Numbered from the stretch's first letter, positions 25,582 through 35,261 are shown. The stretch: 64,000 bases of DNA from Achromobacter insolitus (GCF_002209555.1 NZ_NJIF01000002.1:124001-188000); one strand, 5' to 3'. Program-made: numbers and translations. The notes: generated by a model not told the origin, from the letters alone.

Positions 25582-26553
25582 ATGGGCGCACTAAAAAACG
25601 ATTCCAGCCTGGATATCCGCATGCTGCGCATCTTCGCCGCGGTGGCGGCGGCCGATAGCCTGTCGGCGGCGGCGCAGGCCTTGAACATCACGCAGTCGGC
25701 CGTGTCGCAGACGATTTCGCAGATTGAAAGCACGCTGGGCATGCGCGTGCTGGACCGGTCGCGCAGGCCGTACCGGCTGACACCGGCCGGGGTGACGCTG
25801 CACCGGCAGTCGCGCCAGATCGTCGAAGATGTGGACCGCCTGATCTCGCAGGTGCGCGAGGCCGATCTGATGAACCGGCCGGCGATCCGGATCGGCATGA
25901 TCGATTCCTTCGCGGCGACCACCGGCCCGGCCATCGTCAAGCGCCTGACACAGAGCGCGAGCCAGGTGCTGGTGTGGTCGGGGCTGGCCTATGGCCACGC
26001 ACAGGCGCTGCTGAACCGGCAGGTCGACATCATCGTCACCACCGATGCCCTCGACGACGTGGACGGTCTGGCGCGTCGCGCCATCCTGACCGAGCCCTTT
26101 GCGCTGGTGGTGCCAGCCGCGCGCGCCGACGAGTTTGCGCGCATGGATCTGCGCCAGATTGCTCAGGCCGCGCCTTTCATCCGCTTTAGCGGCCGCTCGC
26201 ATTTCGGCGCCATGATCGAGCGCCACCTGCGCCGCTGCAGCGTCACCGCGCCGCCGTTCCTGGAAATAGACACCAGCGACGTGGTCATGGCGATGATCGC
26301 GGCCAATCTGGGGTGGGCGCTGATGACGCCGCTATGCCTGTTGCAGGGGCGTTCCTGGCTGGACCAGGTGGCGGTGCTGCCGCTGCCGGGGCCGGGCCTG
26401 GCGCGCACGCTGCACCAGGTGTCGCGGCAGGACGAGTTCGAGGAGATGGCCGACATGTTCTGGCAAATCAGCCGCAAGGCGCTGGAGACGGAGATCTTTC
26501 CGCAGGTAAGTGCGCATCTGCCCTGGCTCGGACGGCAGATGCGGCTTTGTTGA
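25582..26553 (+). CDS. LysR-family regulator of the ABC/flavoprotein operon
   Basis: 323 residues. The winged helix occupies about 10-70 (LRIFAAVAAADSLSAAAQAL, ITQSAVSQTISQIESTLGMR), followed by the effector-binding fold with IRIGMIDSFAATTGPAIVKR and VDIIVTTDALDD. It sits directly before a periplasmic binding protein gene on the same strand, 20 bases away, so it may be part of the operon it controls. GGAGA eight bases upstream of the ATG supports the start. The effector is presumably the imported compound or a breakdown product. Confidence 0.92.
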   Translation: MGALKNDSSLDIRMLRIFAAVAAADSLSAAAQALNITQSAVSQTISQIESTLGMRVLDRSRRPYRLTPAGVTLHRQSRQIVEDVDRLISQVREADLMNRPAIRIGMIDSFAATTGPAIVKRLTQSASQVLVWSGLAYGHAQALLNRQVDIIVTTDALDDVDGLARRAILTEPFALVVPAARADEFARMDLRQIAQAAPFIRFSGRSHFGAMIERHLRRCSVTAPPFLEIDTSDVVMAMIAANLGWALMTPLCLLQGRSWLDQVAVLPLPGPGLARTLHQVSRQDEFEEMADMFWQISRKALETEIFPQVSAHLPWLGRQMRLC

Positions 26554-26573
26554 CCACAAAAAAGGAGAAGGAC

Positions 26574-27575
26574 ATGCAGGAGACCAGACGTAGATTCATC
26601 AAAGGCGCCGCCATGAGCGCCGCAGCACTGGCGCTGCCGATGGCCGGACGGGCCTGGGCAGCGGACGTCCAGACCGTGCGCTACGGCGGCTCGGCCTGGC
26701 TGGGGCACTATCCAGCGTGGCTGGCGATCCAGGCCGGCTACTTCAAGAATGAAGGGCTCGACGTGGGTTGGGAGTCTTTCGGCACCACGTCGGCTCGCGT
26801 CAGCGCCCTGCTCTCAGGCAACATCGACATGGCGGTCACCGCCGCGCCGGCCGCGCTGGCGGTGATGTCGCGCGGCTCGCGCCACTTCGCCATCATCGGC
26901 GTGCCCGAGAATTTCGGCCGCGTCGAAGGGCTGATCGTGCGCGACGGCGTGCAAAGCCTGCAGGACCTGAAGGGCAAGAAGATCGGCGTCACCTTCGCCT
27001 CCAGCGCGCATCTGCTGGTGCTGAACCTGTTGGACGAAGCCGGCCTGAAGGCAGGCAAGGACGTGACGGTGTTGAACGTGCCCGCGCCGGAAATGCCCGC
27101 GGCCTTCCAGGCGGGACAGATCGACGCCGCGGCAGCCTGGACGCCACAGTTCAACGCCATCCGCAGCATGCCGGGCGCGCGCCTGCTGGCAGACGACACG
27201 CAGTTCTCGCTCTACAAGGAATACGGCGTCACGCCGGGACCCGACGTGCTGGTCGCGCGCCGCGCTTTCCTGGAAAAGCATCCCGAGGCCGTCAAGCGCT
27301 TCCTCAAGGCGTACTTCCGCGCCAACGAGCAGTTGCGCGCACAGCCCGACAGCACGGTGGCCGCCTTGGTGGAACTGACCAAGCTCGCGCCCGCGGACCA
27401 GCTGGAAATGGTCAAGGGCGCCGACTGGTATGGCGCATCGGAGCAAGGGCAGCTGCTGGCGCCGGGCAGCAAGTACATCGACGGCCTGCAGAAGCTGGCG
27501 GAAATGATGGTGCGCTACGGACAGATCGACAAGGCGCCGGCCGTGCGCGACTGGGTCGATCCCGCCTATCTGTAA
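26574..27575 (+). CDS. SsuA/TauA/NMT1-type ABC substrate-binding protein
   Basis: 333 residues from the ATG at 26574, with AAGGAG seven bases upstream. The N terminus carries a twin-arginine signal (MQETRRRFIKGAAMSAAALA), so Tat export is likely. The mature domain is of the NMT1/SsuA class: VRYGGSAWLGHYPAWLAIQA, GYFKNEGLDVGW, LLSGNIDMAVTAAPAALAVM, LKGKKIGVTFASSAHLLV. Related proteins bind sulfonates, taurine, nitrate or pyrimidine precursors; the residues shown do not single one out. Permease and ATPase genes follow, and a flavoprotein gene ends the operon. Confidence 0.9.
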   Translation: MQETRRRFIKGAAMSAAALALPMAGRAWAADVQTVRYGGSAWLGHYPAWLAIQAGYFKNEGLDVGWESFGTTSARVSALLSGNIDMAVTAAPAALAVMSRGSRHFAIIGVPENFGRVEGLIVRDGVQSLQDLKGKKIGVTFASSAHLLVLNLLDEAGLKAGKDVTVLNVPAPEMPAAFQAGQIDAAAAWTPQFNAIRSMPGARLLADDTQFSLYKEYGVTPGPDVLVARRAFLEKHPEAVKRFLKAYFRANEQLRAQPDSTVAALVELTKLAPADQLEMVKGADWYGASEQGQLLAPGSKYIDGLQKLAEMMVRYGQIDKAPAVRDWVDPAYL

Positions 27576-27606
27576 TCGGGAAGGCGCCAGACGCCTGGAC
27601 GTCAAC

Positions 27607-27625
27607 GGCGGGCGCGCCGCCCGCC
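27607..27625 (+). other. GC hairpin between binding-protein and permease genes
   Basis: GGCGGGC-GCGCC-GCCCGCC lies in the 71-base gap after the binding-protein gene. Intercistronic hairpins here often stabilise the upstream mRNA so that the binding protein is made in excess. No T run follows, so full termination is unlikely. Confidence 0.45.
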
Positions 27626-27646
27626 CTACTTTCTGTCAGGAATTGA

Positions 27647-28420
27647 ATGATGAATGCATCACAACGTCAGCGTCGTCCGGACCTGCTGCTGATCAGCAGT
27701 GTGTCCGTGATCGCGTTGCTGCTGTTCTGGGAAGGCGTATGCCGCCTGCAATGGGTGGATCCGCTGTTCCTGCCCCCGCCCTCGTCCGTTTTCGCCCGCA
27801 TGGCCGGCATGTGGGAGCAGGGGGCGTTGATGGACCACATCCTGGCCTCCGCGCGCCGGGTCATGGTGGGCTTTGCCGCCGCCACGGCGCTGGCGATTCC
27901 GCTGGGAATTTTCCTGGGCACCTCGCTGCGCGCCCGCGCGGCCTTCGACCCCATCCTGTCGTTCCTGCGGCCGCTGCCTTCGATGAGCTGGATTCCGTTG
28001 TCGCTGCTGTGGTTCGGCATCACCGAAACGCAGAAGTACAGCATCGTGTTCATGGGCACCTTCGCGCCCGCGCTGCTTTACGTCATTGAAGCCACGCGCA
28101 ACATCGATCCGCTGCTGATCCGCGCCGCCCGCAACCTGGGCGCCACGGGCCCCCAAGTCATGCGCATGGTGATTCTTCCGGCGAGCCTGCCGCAGATCTT
28201 CAGCGGCTTCAAGGTGATCCTGGGCCTGTCGTGGACCTGCGTCATCTCCGCCGAGCTGGTCGCCGCCAAGGAAGGCCTGGGTTTTCTCATCATGAACGGC
28301 AAGGAATTCTTCCAGACCGACACCGTGGTGCTGGGCATGGCGCTTATCAGCGTCACCGTGCTGGTGACCGACGTGGTCTTCCGAATCATTGAAAACAGGG
28401 TGTTGGCATGGTCGCGATAA
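27647..28420 (+). CDS. ABC transporter permease, SsuC/TauC type
   Basis: 257 residues with about six membrane spans. The typical EAA loop is seen in LLIRAARNLGATGPQVMRMV, followed by ILPASLPQIFSGFKVILGLS. The region SMSWIPLSLLWFGITETQKY matches this permease subfamily. It forms the membrane channel for the preceding binding protein. AGGA before the paired ATGs at 27647 and 27650 supports the start. Its end overlaps the ATPase frame by 13 bases if the first ATPase ATG is used. Confidence 0.9.
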   Translation: MMNASQRQRRPDLLLISSVSVIALLLFWEGVCRLQWVDPLFLPPPSSVFARMAGMWEQGALMDHILASARRVMVGFAAATALAIPLGIFLGTSLRARAAFDPILSFLRPLPSMSWIPLSLLWFGITETQKYSIVFMGTFAPALLYVIEATRNIDPLLIRAARNLGATGPQVMRMVILPASLPQIFSGFKVILGLSWTCVISAELVAAKEGLGFLIMNGKEFFQTDTVVLGMALISVTVLVTDVVFRIIENRVLAWSR

Positions 28421-29211
28421 ACCACGCGGAGAACGATACGATGATCTCGATCGAAGGCATTTCCAAGTCCTTCGGGTCCTTTCATGCCCTGCAGGGCGTG
28501 GACCTGCAGGTCAAGCGCGGCGAGTTCCTGGTGGTGCTCGGCGCCTCGGGTTGCGGCAAGTCCACGCTGCTTAACCTGATCACCGGCTTTGAAAAGCCCA
28601 GCGCCGGACGCATCGTGGTCAACGGCCGGGAAGTGCGCGACGTGGATCCGCATTGCGGCATGGTGTTCCAGCAGTACGCGCTGTTTCCCTGGCTGACCGT
28701 GGCGGAGAACGTGGCCTTCGGCCTGACGCTCAAGGGCGTGCCCGCCACCGAACGCCGCGCGACCGCACAGAAGTTCATCGAGATGGTCGGCCTGAAAGGT
28801 TTCGAGGAAGCCTATCCCAAGGCCTTGTCCGGCGGCATGCGCCAGCGCGTGTCCATCGCGCGCGTGCTGGCCAACGATCCGGACGTCATCCTGCTGGACG
28901 AACCTTTCGCCGCGCTGGACGCGATGACCCGCCAGGTGCTGCAGGAAGAACTCACCCGCATCTACGAACGCAGCGGCAAGACCATCATCTTCATCACGCA
29001 CTCCATCGACGAGGCGCTGCTGCTGTCCAACCGCATGGTCATCATGAGCGCGCGGCCTGGCCGCGTCGCTTGCGATATTCCCAACGACCTGCCCTATCCG
29101 CGCAACGCCGACGTGCAGCTTTCGCCTCGCTACATCGAACTCAAGTCGCAGATCTGGGGGATCGTGCAGAACGAAGTCATGCGCAGCCTCCAGGCCCGCG
29201 CCGACCAATGA
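28408..29211 (+). CDS. ABC transporter ATP-binding protein, SsuB/TauB type
   Basis: 267 residues. Walker A GASGCGKST, Q-loop VFQQYALFPWLTV, signature LSGGMRQRVSIARVLANDPD, Walker B VILLDEPFAALD and the switch His in FITHSIDEALLLS are all intact. It powers the importer encoded just upstream. An alternative ATG at 28441, with GGAG before it, would remove eleven residues and the overlap with the permease gene; both starts are possible. Confidence 0.92.
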   Translation: MVAINHAENDTMISIEGISKSFGSFHALQGVDLQVKRGEFLVVLGASGCGKSTLLNLITGFEKPSAGRIVVNGREVRDVDPHCGMVFQQYALFPWLTVAENVAFGLTLKGVPATERRATAQKFIEMVGLKGFEEAYPKALSGGMRQRVSIARVLANDPDVILLDEPFAALDAMTRQVLQEELTRIYERSGKTIIFITHSIDEALLLSNRMVIMSARPGRVACDIPNDLPYPRNADVQLSPRYIELKSQIWGIVQNEVMRSLQARADQ

Positions 29212-29238
29212 TTCGCCAACCGCAACACTGAACCCATC

Positions 29239-30555
29239 ATGTCTCACCCCTCAGGGCAATCGCAGACTTATCCTCAATACCAGAGCGGCTCGGGCTGGAA
29301 CGCCATGCTGCCCGAACGCGCTCCGCGCGCCGCCGCGCCGCCGCACACCCGTTACAAGCACGTGATCATCGGCGCCGGCTATACGGGCCTGGCAGCCGCG
29401 CGCCGGCTGGCCGAGTTGCAGCCGCAGGAGCGCATCCTGGTGCTGGACGCCACTGCCGCCGGGGAAGGTTCCGCGGGCCGAAACTCCGGCTTCCTGATCA
29501 ACCTGCCGCACAACACTCGCATGAGCGGCCATCACAGTCCGCTGCAGGTGGCGCGCAAACAGATCGCGATGTACCAGTCCGGGCTGGACTGGCTGGCAGA
29601 ACTGTCGGAACGGGGGGGCTTCGACTGTGGCTGGGACATTGCCGGCAAGTATCACGCCGCGGCAACGAAGCTCGGGCGCAGCACCCTGAGCGCATCGTTG
29701 GCGCAATACCGCGACTGGGGCGTCGCGTATACCGAACTGGACCAGGACGCACTGCACGAACAGCTGGGCACCCGTTACTACGAGTTCGGCTACCACTCGA
29801 TGAATAACGTCTTCGTGCAGCCGGCCGCGCTGATCCGAGGCCTGGCCGATACGCTGCCGGAGAATGTCTGGCTTATGGAAAACAACCCCGTGCTGGCGGT
29901 GAATGGCGCCGGTCCGTACACCGTGCGCACCCGCGGCGGCGATTTCACCGCGGACAACGTGGTACTGGCCAATAACGCCTTTGCGCGCAAGCTGGGCTTT
30001 CTGCGCAGCCGGCTGGTCACCATCTTCACCTACGCCGGGGTTACGCCCGTTCTGAGTCCCGCGCAGCTTGCGCTGCTGGGCCAGCGCGACCAGTGGGGCG
30101 TCATTCCGGCCAACCGCCTGGGCACCACGCTGCGCCGCATCCGTGGTGGCCGTTTCATGGTGCGCAGCGCGTATTCGTACGAGGCCGAACAGCCCCTGGA
30201 CCGCATGGAGCAGTTGCTGCGCGATTCATTCCAGCGTCGCTACCCGGAGCTGGCATCGCATGATTTCGAGTACGTCTGGAGCGGATCCACGGCGTTGACG
30301 GGCAATGGCGCATCCTTCGTCGGTCAGGTGCGTCCGGGCCTGTATGCGGCCGTGGGATGCAACGGCGCGGGCGTGATCAAGGGCACCATCCACGGCAAGC
30401 TGCTGGGCGAGCTCATCGCCGGCAGGCGCAGCCCCATGCTGGACGACCTGGAAGCATTCGAGAAGCCGAACTGGCTGCCGCCCGATCCGCTGCGCCGGAT
30501 CGGGGTCATGATTGCCATCGCCAATCAGGCCAAGAAGGCGGGGCTGGAGCGCTGA
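29239..30555 (+). CDS. FAD-dependent oxidoreductase, DAO (amino acid/amine oxidase) fold
   Basis: 438 residues. The FAD-binding Rossmann motif is VIIGAGYTGLAAARRLAELQ (about 42-61), followed by VLDATAAGEGSAGRNSGFL, the usual flavin-covering loop of the DAO family. A C-terminal FVGQVRPGLYAAVGCNGAGV loop is typical of the gamma-glutamylputrescine oxidase/glycine oxidase branch. It lies 27 bases after the ABC ATPase gene and probably oxidises the amine or amino acid the transporter brings in, releasing an aldehyde or oxoacid. The substrate is not known. Confidence 0.88.
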   Translation: MSHPSGQSQTYPQYQSGSGWNAMLPERAPRAAAPPHTRYKHVIIGAGYTGLAAARRLAELQPQERILVLDATAAGEGSAGRNSGFLINLPHNTRMSGHHSPLQVARKQIAMYQSGLDWLAELSERGGFDCGWDIAGKYHAAATKLGRSTLSASLAQYRDWGVAYTELDQDALHEQLGTRYYEFGYHSMNNVFVQPAALIRGLADTLPENVWLMENNPVLAVNGAGPYTVRTRGGDFTADNVVLANNAFARKLGFLRSRLVTIFTYAGVTPVLSPAQLALLGQRDQWGVIPANRLGTTLRRIRGGRFMVRSAYSYEAEQPLDRMEQLLRDSFQRRYPELASHDFEYVWSGSTALTGNGASFVGQVRPGLYAAVGCNGAGVIKGTIHGKLLGELIAGRRSPMLDDLEAFEKPNWLPPDPLRRIGVMIAIANQAKKAGLER

Positions 30556-30577
30556 TCCGGCCGGGCGGCGCGCCCGC

Positions 30578-31798
30578 TCAGGGCGCGTGCAGGCTTTTCA
30601 GCTTCCGCAGTTCCGGGAACCAGCGCATCCACAGGCCGGCCACGGCAATGGTGCCGATACCGCCGATCACCACGGCAGGCACCGCGCCGAACATCGCCGC
30701 CATGACGCCGGATTCAAACTCGCCTAGCTGGTTCGACGTGCCTACGAACAGCGTGTTCACCGCGCTGACGCGGCCCAGCATGTGGTCTGGCGTGTTCAGC
30801 TGCACTAGCGACGAACGCACGACCACGCTGACCGCATCCGCGGCGCCCAATACCACCAGCGCCGCGATGGACAGCGGGATCGAGGTAGACAGGCCGAAGA
30901 CCGTGGTGGCCAGACCGAACACGATCAGCGCGCCGAACAGCAGGCGGCCGACGTGCTCGCCCAGGCTCAGCCGAGCCAGGGTCAGCGACATCAGCGCCGC
31001 GCCGCAGGCAGGAGCGGCGCGCAGCGCGCCCAGCGCCCACGGGCCGGCGTTCAGGATGTCCTTGGCAAAAATGGGCAAGAGCGCGGTGGCGCCGCCCAGC
31101 AGCACGGCGAACAAGTCCAGCGACAAAGTGCCCAGCAGCAGGCGCCGCTGGAAGATAAAGGTGATACCGGCGAACAGGGTGCGCCACGTGGTGGGTTCTT
31201 TGCGCGGCGGCGCGCGCTCGATGACGAGCGTGGCAATGGACGCAAAGGCGGACAGGTACAAGGCGGCGGCCACGCAATAGATCCACCCGGCGCCCAGCCC
31301 GTAGCCCACGCCGCCCAGCGCCGGGCCCGCGATCTGCGCGATCTGGCCGCCGGAGGATGCCAGCGCGGTCGCGCGCGGCAGCCACTCGCGCGGCACCACG
31401 GCGGGGATCAGGGTGGCCAGGGTGGGCGCCTCGAAGGCGCGTGCCGAACTCATGATGATGATGGTGGCGTAGATCAGCGTCTTGCCGCCTACGCCATTCA
31501 GGGCGGCGATTGCCAGCACCAGCGTGGCCAGCGCTTCCAGCGCCATGCACACCGCCACGATCTTGCGGCGGTCGTAGCGATCGGCCACGTGGCCGACCAC
31601 CAGGGTCAGCACCGCCATGGGCAGGAACTGCGCCAGGCCGATCAGCCCCAGGTCCAAGGCGCTGCCGCTCAACGCATAGATCTGCCAGCCCACCGCGACC
31701 GAGACGATCTGGAAGGCCAGCGATGCGCCGATACGCGCAAAGAGGTAGTGCAGGAAGGCGGGTCGTTGAAGCGGACTGGGCGAGTCGGGGGCAGGCAT
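30578..31798 (-). CDS. MFS transporter, EntS-like (MFS_3) exporter
   Basis: 406 residues from the ATG at 31798, just before the first span; an upstream TTG-initiated frame adds a non-membrane tail and is rejected. Motifs: FLHYLFARIGASLAFQIVSV, VGWQIYALSGSALDLGLIGL, and the motif A loop GHVADRYDRRKIV. Twelve spans can be counted. This branch includes the enterobactin exporter EntS and related efflux proteins. It is divergent from the LysR gene at 31979 and convergent with the flavoprotein gene. Substrate unknown. Confidence 0.88.
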   Translation of the reverse strand: MPAPDSPSPLQRPAFLHYLFARIGASLAFQIVSVAVGWQIYALSGSALDLGLIGLAQFLPMAVLTLVVGHVADRYDRRKIVAVCMALEALATLVLAIAALNGVGGKTLIYATIIIMSSARAFEAPTLATLIPAVVPREWLPRATALASSGGQIAQIAGPALGGVGYGLGAGWIYCVAAALYLSAFASIATLVIERAPPRKEPTTWRTLFAGITFIFQRRLLLGTLSLDLFAVLLGGATALLPIFAKDILNAGPWALGALRAAPACGAALMSLTLARLSLGEHVGRLLFGALIVFGLATTVFGLSTSIPLSIAALVVLGAADAVSVVVRSSLVQLNTPDHMLGRVSAVNTLFVGTSNQLGEFESGVMAAMFGAVPAVVIGGIGTIAVAGLWMRWFPELRKLKSLHAP

Positions 31799-31978
31799 GG
31801 AAGGGTGGGCAGGGATTTGGCGGCTGGGCCGGATCCGGCATTCTAGGGACAATTCGCTGACGGGAAACTAAGAGACTCAGGGCGTACCGGGGTTCCTGGC
31901 CGGATTTATGCGTGAGATGGCGCTTGTGTGCCTATACTGCGATGTCGCGCATTGCCACTTCCGATGGGTAATCCAGCC

Positions 31979-32911
31979 ATGGTCACGCTTCCCGATCTGC
32001 GTTCTCGCGAGCTGCAGGCAATTTGCACGCTCGCCGAATGCGGCAGCTTTGTCGCCGCGGCGTTGACGATGAATGTCTCACAGCCTGCGCTCACGCGCAT
32101 GGTGCAGCGGGTGGAGAAGGTGCTGGGCGTTGCGCTGTTCCAGCGTTCCACGCGGCGCGTGGAGACCACGGCTGCGGGCCAGGAATTCGTGACGCTCGCG
32201 CAACGGGTGCTGGCCGATCTGCGCATCTCGGTGGAGAACATGCGCGAAATCTCCGACGAACTGCGTGGCCGCAGCATCGTGTCGGCGGTGATGTCGGTGG
32301 CTTATACGCAATTGCCCCGCATCGTCGCCCGGTATCGCGAGTCGCGTCCGGGCATCGAACTACAGGTGCGCGAAGGCGTGCACGGCACGGTCATGGACGA
32401 CGTGCGTAGCGGCGTTGCGGACATGGGGATTACCTATATCGACGACGTGCCCACCGAATTCGCGGTGGTATCACTGGGCCGCGAGGCCTTTCATGTGGTG
32501 ATGCCGCGCAATCATCCGCTTTCCGCGCGGGCCGGGGTGACGCTGGAAGCGCTGGCGGAGTACGCCCAGGTGTCGCTGCCGCGCGAAGCCCAGACCCGCC
32601 GGCTGATCGACAGCCATGCCGCGATTGCTGGCGTTCCCTTGCGGCACACGGTTACCGTGAGCCAGTTCGCGACCGTGATGCAGTTTGTGTGGGCGGGCGT
32701 GGGCGTGGCGATTGTGCCGGGCGGCGCGGTGCCGGCTGCACTTAGCGCTGACCTGGTGGCCCGCCCGTTGACCAGGCCGGCCCTGAGTCAGGCGATTGGC
32801 GTGGTGTTCCTCAAGGAACGCGGCCTGACCCCAAGCGCCAACGGCTTTCTTGCGCAACTGCGCAGCGATTGGGTTCAGGTTGTTGCGCCAGCGCGTAAGC
32901 GGCGCCGCTAA
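31979..32911 (+). CDS. LysR-family regulator convergent with the UGSC operon
   Basis: 310 residues from the ATG at 31979, which puts the usual few residues before the winged helix (LRSRELQAICTLAECGSFVA, MNVSQPALTRMVQRVEKVLG). The effector domain begins IVSAVMSVAYTQLPRIVARY and includes VADMGITYIDDV. Starts at 31928 (GTG) or 31964 are also open. Its 3' end is four bases from the end of the Bug gene, last of the UGSC operon. The 25-bp LysR-like box at 37030 at the head of that operon is the natural target. Confidence 0.9.
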   Translation: MVTLPDLRSRELQAICTLAECGSFVAAALTMNVSQPALTRMVQRVEKVLGVALFQRSTRRVETTAAGQEFVTLAQRVLADLRISVENMREISDELRGRSIVSAVMSVAYTQLPRIVARYRESRPGIELQVREGVHGTVMDDVRSGVADMGITYIDDVPTEFAVVSLGREAFHVVMPRNHPLSARAGVTLEALAEYAQVSLPREAQTRRLIDSHAAIAGVPLRHTVTVSQFATVMQFVWAGVGVAIVPGGAVPAALSADLVARPLTRPALSQAIGVVFLKERGLTPSANGFLAQLRSDWVQVVAPARKRRR

Positions 32912-32914
32912 GCG

Positions 32915-33931
32915 CTATTGCAACCGGATGCCGGCAAGTTTCACCAGTTCCGCATAACGCTGGGCCTCGCTGCGGCAGTACGCGTCGAAGTGTTCCGGCG
33001 TATCGCCTATCGGCATGGCCTGCGCCTCGATCAGGCGGGCGCGCACGTCGGGTTGCTCCAGTATGCCGCTGACAGTGCGGTAAAGGCGCGCGATCAGATC
33101 CGGGGGCGTTTTCGCCGGCACCCACATGCCATACCAGGTGCTGAGATTGACGGTCGGGTAGCCGAGTTCGGCAAAAGTCGGCACTTCCGGCAGCGCGGCC
33201 ACGCGTTGCGGCGCGGTGACCGCCAGCGCGCGCAGCTTGCCACCCTTCACCAGGGCGATCGATGACGGCATGGAGTCCAGCATATAGGTGACCTGGCCGC
33301 CGACGACATCCGTCAGCGCGGGGGCGCTGCCTTTGTACGGCACATGCGTGACGTCGAGTTTGGCGGCGGCCTTGAACGCTTCGCCGGCCAGATGGCCGGG
33401 CGTGCCATTGCTGGACGATGCGAAATTGTGGCGGCCGGGTTGAGAGCGGACCAGGGCGATCAGGTCCGCCACCGAACGCACGGGCGAATTGGCGCTGACG
33501 ATCAATTGGATGGGCGTGGAGGCCAGATTGGTGATGCCGCTGAAGTCCTTCAACGGATCATGCGACATGTTGGTGTACAGCGCGGGATTGATCAGCTGCC
33601 CCGATACATTGATGAGCAGCGTATAGCCGTCAGGCGCGGCCTTGGCGACCATGTCCGCGCCTATCATGCCGCTGGCGCCCGGGCGGTTCTCGATAACGAC
33701 GGATTGGCCGAGCTTATCGGACAGCGTGGCCGAGACGATGCGCCCCACGATATCGGTCGGGCCGCCCGGGGGATAGGGGATGACGACCCGCAGCGGCTTG
33801 GACGGATAATCGGTTGCCGCCAGCGCCCTGGCGCCGCCGCCGATCGCGGCGAGTGCCGCGCCGGCGGTGCCGATGAGCAGGCGGCGCCTGGCGGGACTGA
33901 CGACGGCCTTTGTTTGAACGGATGGTTCCAT
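32915..33931 (-). CDS. Bug/TctC-family receptor, last gene of UGSC operon
   Basis: 338 residues from the ATG at 33931, with GGGAG eight bases upstream. A twin-arginine-like leader RRRLLIGTAGAALAAIGGGA precedes the mature start TDYPSKPLRVVIPYPPGGPT. Other hallmarks: VVIENRPGASGMIG, DGYTLLINVS, HVPYKGSAPALTDVVGGQV. It should capture the organic acid that the CoA-transferase and UGSC genes upstream process. No tctAB genes are linked. It is 38 bases after the CoA-transferase gene. Confidence 0.93.
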   Translation of the reverse strand: MEPSVQTKAVVSPARRRLLIGTAGAALAAIGGGARALAATDYPSKPLRVVIPYPPGGPTDIVGRIVSATLSDKLGQSVVIENRPGASGMIGADMVAKAAPDGYTLLINVSGQLINPALYTNMSHDPLKDFSGITNLASTPIQLIVSANSPVRSVADLIALVRSQPGRHNFASSSNGTPGHLAGEAFKAAAKLDVTHVPYKGSAPALTDVVGGQVTYMLDSMPSSIALVKGGKLRALAVTAPQRVAALPEVPTFAELGYPTVNLSTWYGMWVPAKTPPDLIARLYRTVSGILEQPDVRARLIEAQAMPIGDTPEHFDAYCRSEAQRYAELVKLAGIRLQ

Positions 33932-33969
33932 GGTTTGTCTCCCTTGTCGCTTTCTTGTGTAGAAACAGC

Positions 33970-35202
33970 TCAGGGGCCGACCGCGATCGCGCCATCGCGT
34001 CGCAGTTCGGCAAGCGCCTGCGGCGCCAGTCCCAGCACTTCGCGCAGCACGGGTTCCGTGTGGGAACCCAGCACCGGCGGAGCGCTGCGGTATTCCACGG
34101 GTGTCGCGGAAAGATGCAGCGGATTGCCCACGAGGTCGGCGCAGCCCGCCTGCGCGTTCGGCATCGGCACGCGCATGCCGCGTTGCAGGACCTGCGGATC
34201 GGCGAATACCTCGGCCAGGCCATTGATAGGACCGCAAGGCACGCCTAGCGCCTCCAGCTCGCGCAGCCAGTGCGCGCTGGGGTGCAGCGCCATCCGTTCC
34301 TGGATCAACGGGATCAGCGTGCCGCGCGAAGCCAGCCGCGCGGTGTTGTTGACGTAGCGCGGATCGTCCGCGAGGTCCGGCAGGCCGAGCGCGCCGCAGA
34401 ACTTGCGGAATTGCGTGTCGTTGCCCACGGTGACGATGACGTAGCCGTCGCGGGTGGCGAAGTCCTGGTACGGCACGATGTTGGGGTGGGCATTGCCCAG
34501 GCGCGCTGGTTCGCGCCCGCTGGCCAGGAAGTTCATGGCCTGGTTAGCCAGCACGGCGACCTGCACGTCGAGCAAGGCCACATCCACGTGTTGGCCCTCG
34601 CCGGTGCGGTCGCGATGCGCCAGCGCCGCCTGGATCCCCGCCGTGGCGTACAAGCCGGTCAGAATGTCAGTGAGCGCCACGCCCACCTTCAGCGGCCCGG
34701 CGCCGGGCTGGCCGTCTTCGCGCCCGGTGATGCTCATCAGGCCGCCCATGCCCTGGACCAGGAAGTCGTATCCGGGGCGGGAAGCATAAGGCCCGCTCTG
34801 CCCAAAGCCCGTAATGGAGCAGTACACCAGGCCTGGATGCTGGCGCTTGAGCGTGTCGTAGTCCAGGCCGTAGGCGCGTAGTCCGCCTACCTTGAAGTTC
34901 TCGATGAATACGTCGCACTGCGCCGCCAGCGCCGCCACCAGGCGCCGGCCTTCGGGCATGGCGATATCGACGGCGACGGATTTCTTATTGCGGTTGGCGC
35001 CCGCGAAGTAGGCGGATTGCGCCACGTCGCCCCATTGCGGATCGCTGATCCACGGCGGTCCCCAGCCGCGAGTATCGTCCCCCAGGCCCGGGCGTTCGAT
35101 CTTGATGACTTCCGCGCCCAGGTCAGCCAGCAACTGGCTGGCCCAGGGGCCGGCAAGCACGCGCGAAAGGTCCAGCACCCGCAAATGCGACAGTGCGCCC
35201 AT
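33970..35202 (-). CDS. Class III (CaiB/BaiF/formyl-CoA) CoA-transferase
   Basis: 410 residues, the family's usual length. N-terminal LRVLDLSRVLAGPWASQLLA, DLGAEVIKIERPGLGDDTRG and the nucleophile Asp146 in RPGYDFLVQGMGGLMSITG fit class III CoA-transferases, which move CoA between carboxylic acids through mixed anhydride and thioester intermediates. In this operon it probably activates the imported acid as its CoA ester. The donor is not evident. The start at 35202 follows GGGGAGGGG. Neighbours are the UGSC gene (59 bases upstream) and the Bug gene downstream. Confidence 0.93.
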   Translation of the reverse strand: MGALSHLRVLDLSRVLAGPWASQLLADLGAEVIKIERPGLGDDTRGWGPPWISDPQWGDVAQSAYFAGANRNKKSVAVDIAMPEGRRLVAALAAQCDVFIENFKVGGLRAYGLDYDTLKRQHPGLVYCSITGFGQSGPYASRPGYDFLVQGMGGLMSITGREDGQPGAGPLKVGVALTDILTGLYATAGIQAALAHRDRTGEGQHVDVALLDVQVAVLANQAMNFLASGREPARLGNAHPNIVPYQDFATRDGYVIVTVGNDTQFRKFCGALGLPDLADDPRYVNNTARLASRGTLIPLIQERMALHPSAHWLRELEALGVPCGPINGLAEVFADPQVLQRGMRVPMPNAQAGCADLVGNPLHLSATPVEYRSAPPVLGSHTEPVLREVLGLAPQALAELRRDGAIAVGP

Positions 35203-35261
35203 TGTTCCCCTCCCCGTTTGCGTAGCGCCGCAAACGGCGCCGCTACGTAACGACGCCGCCG

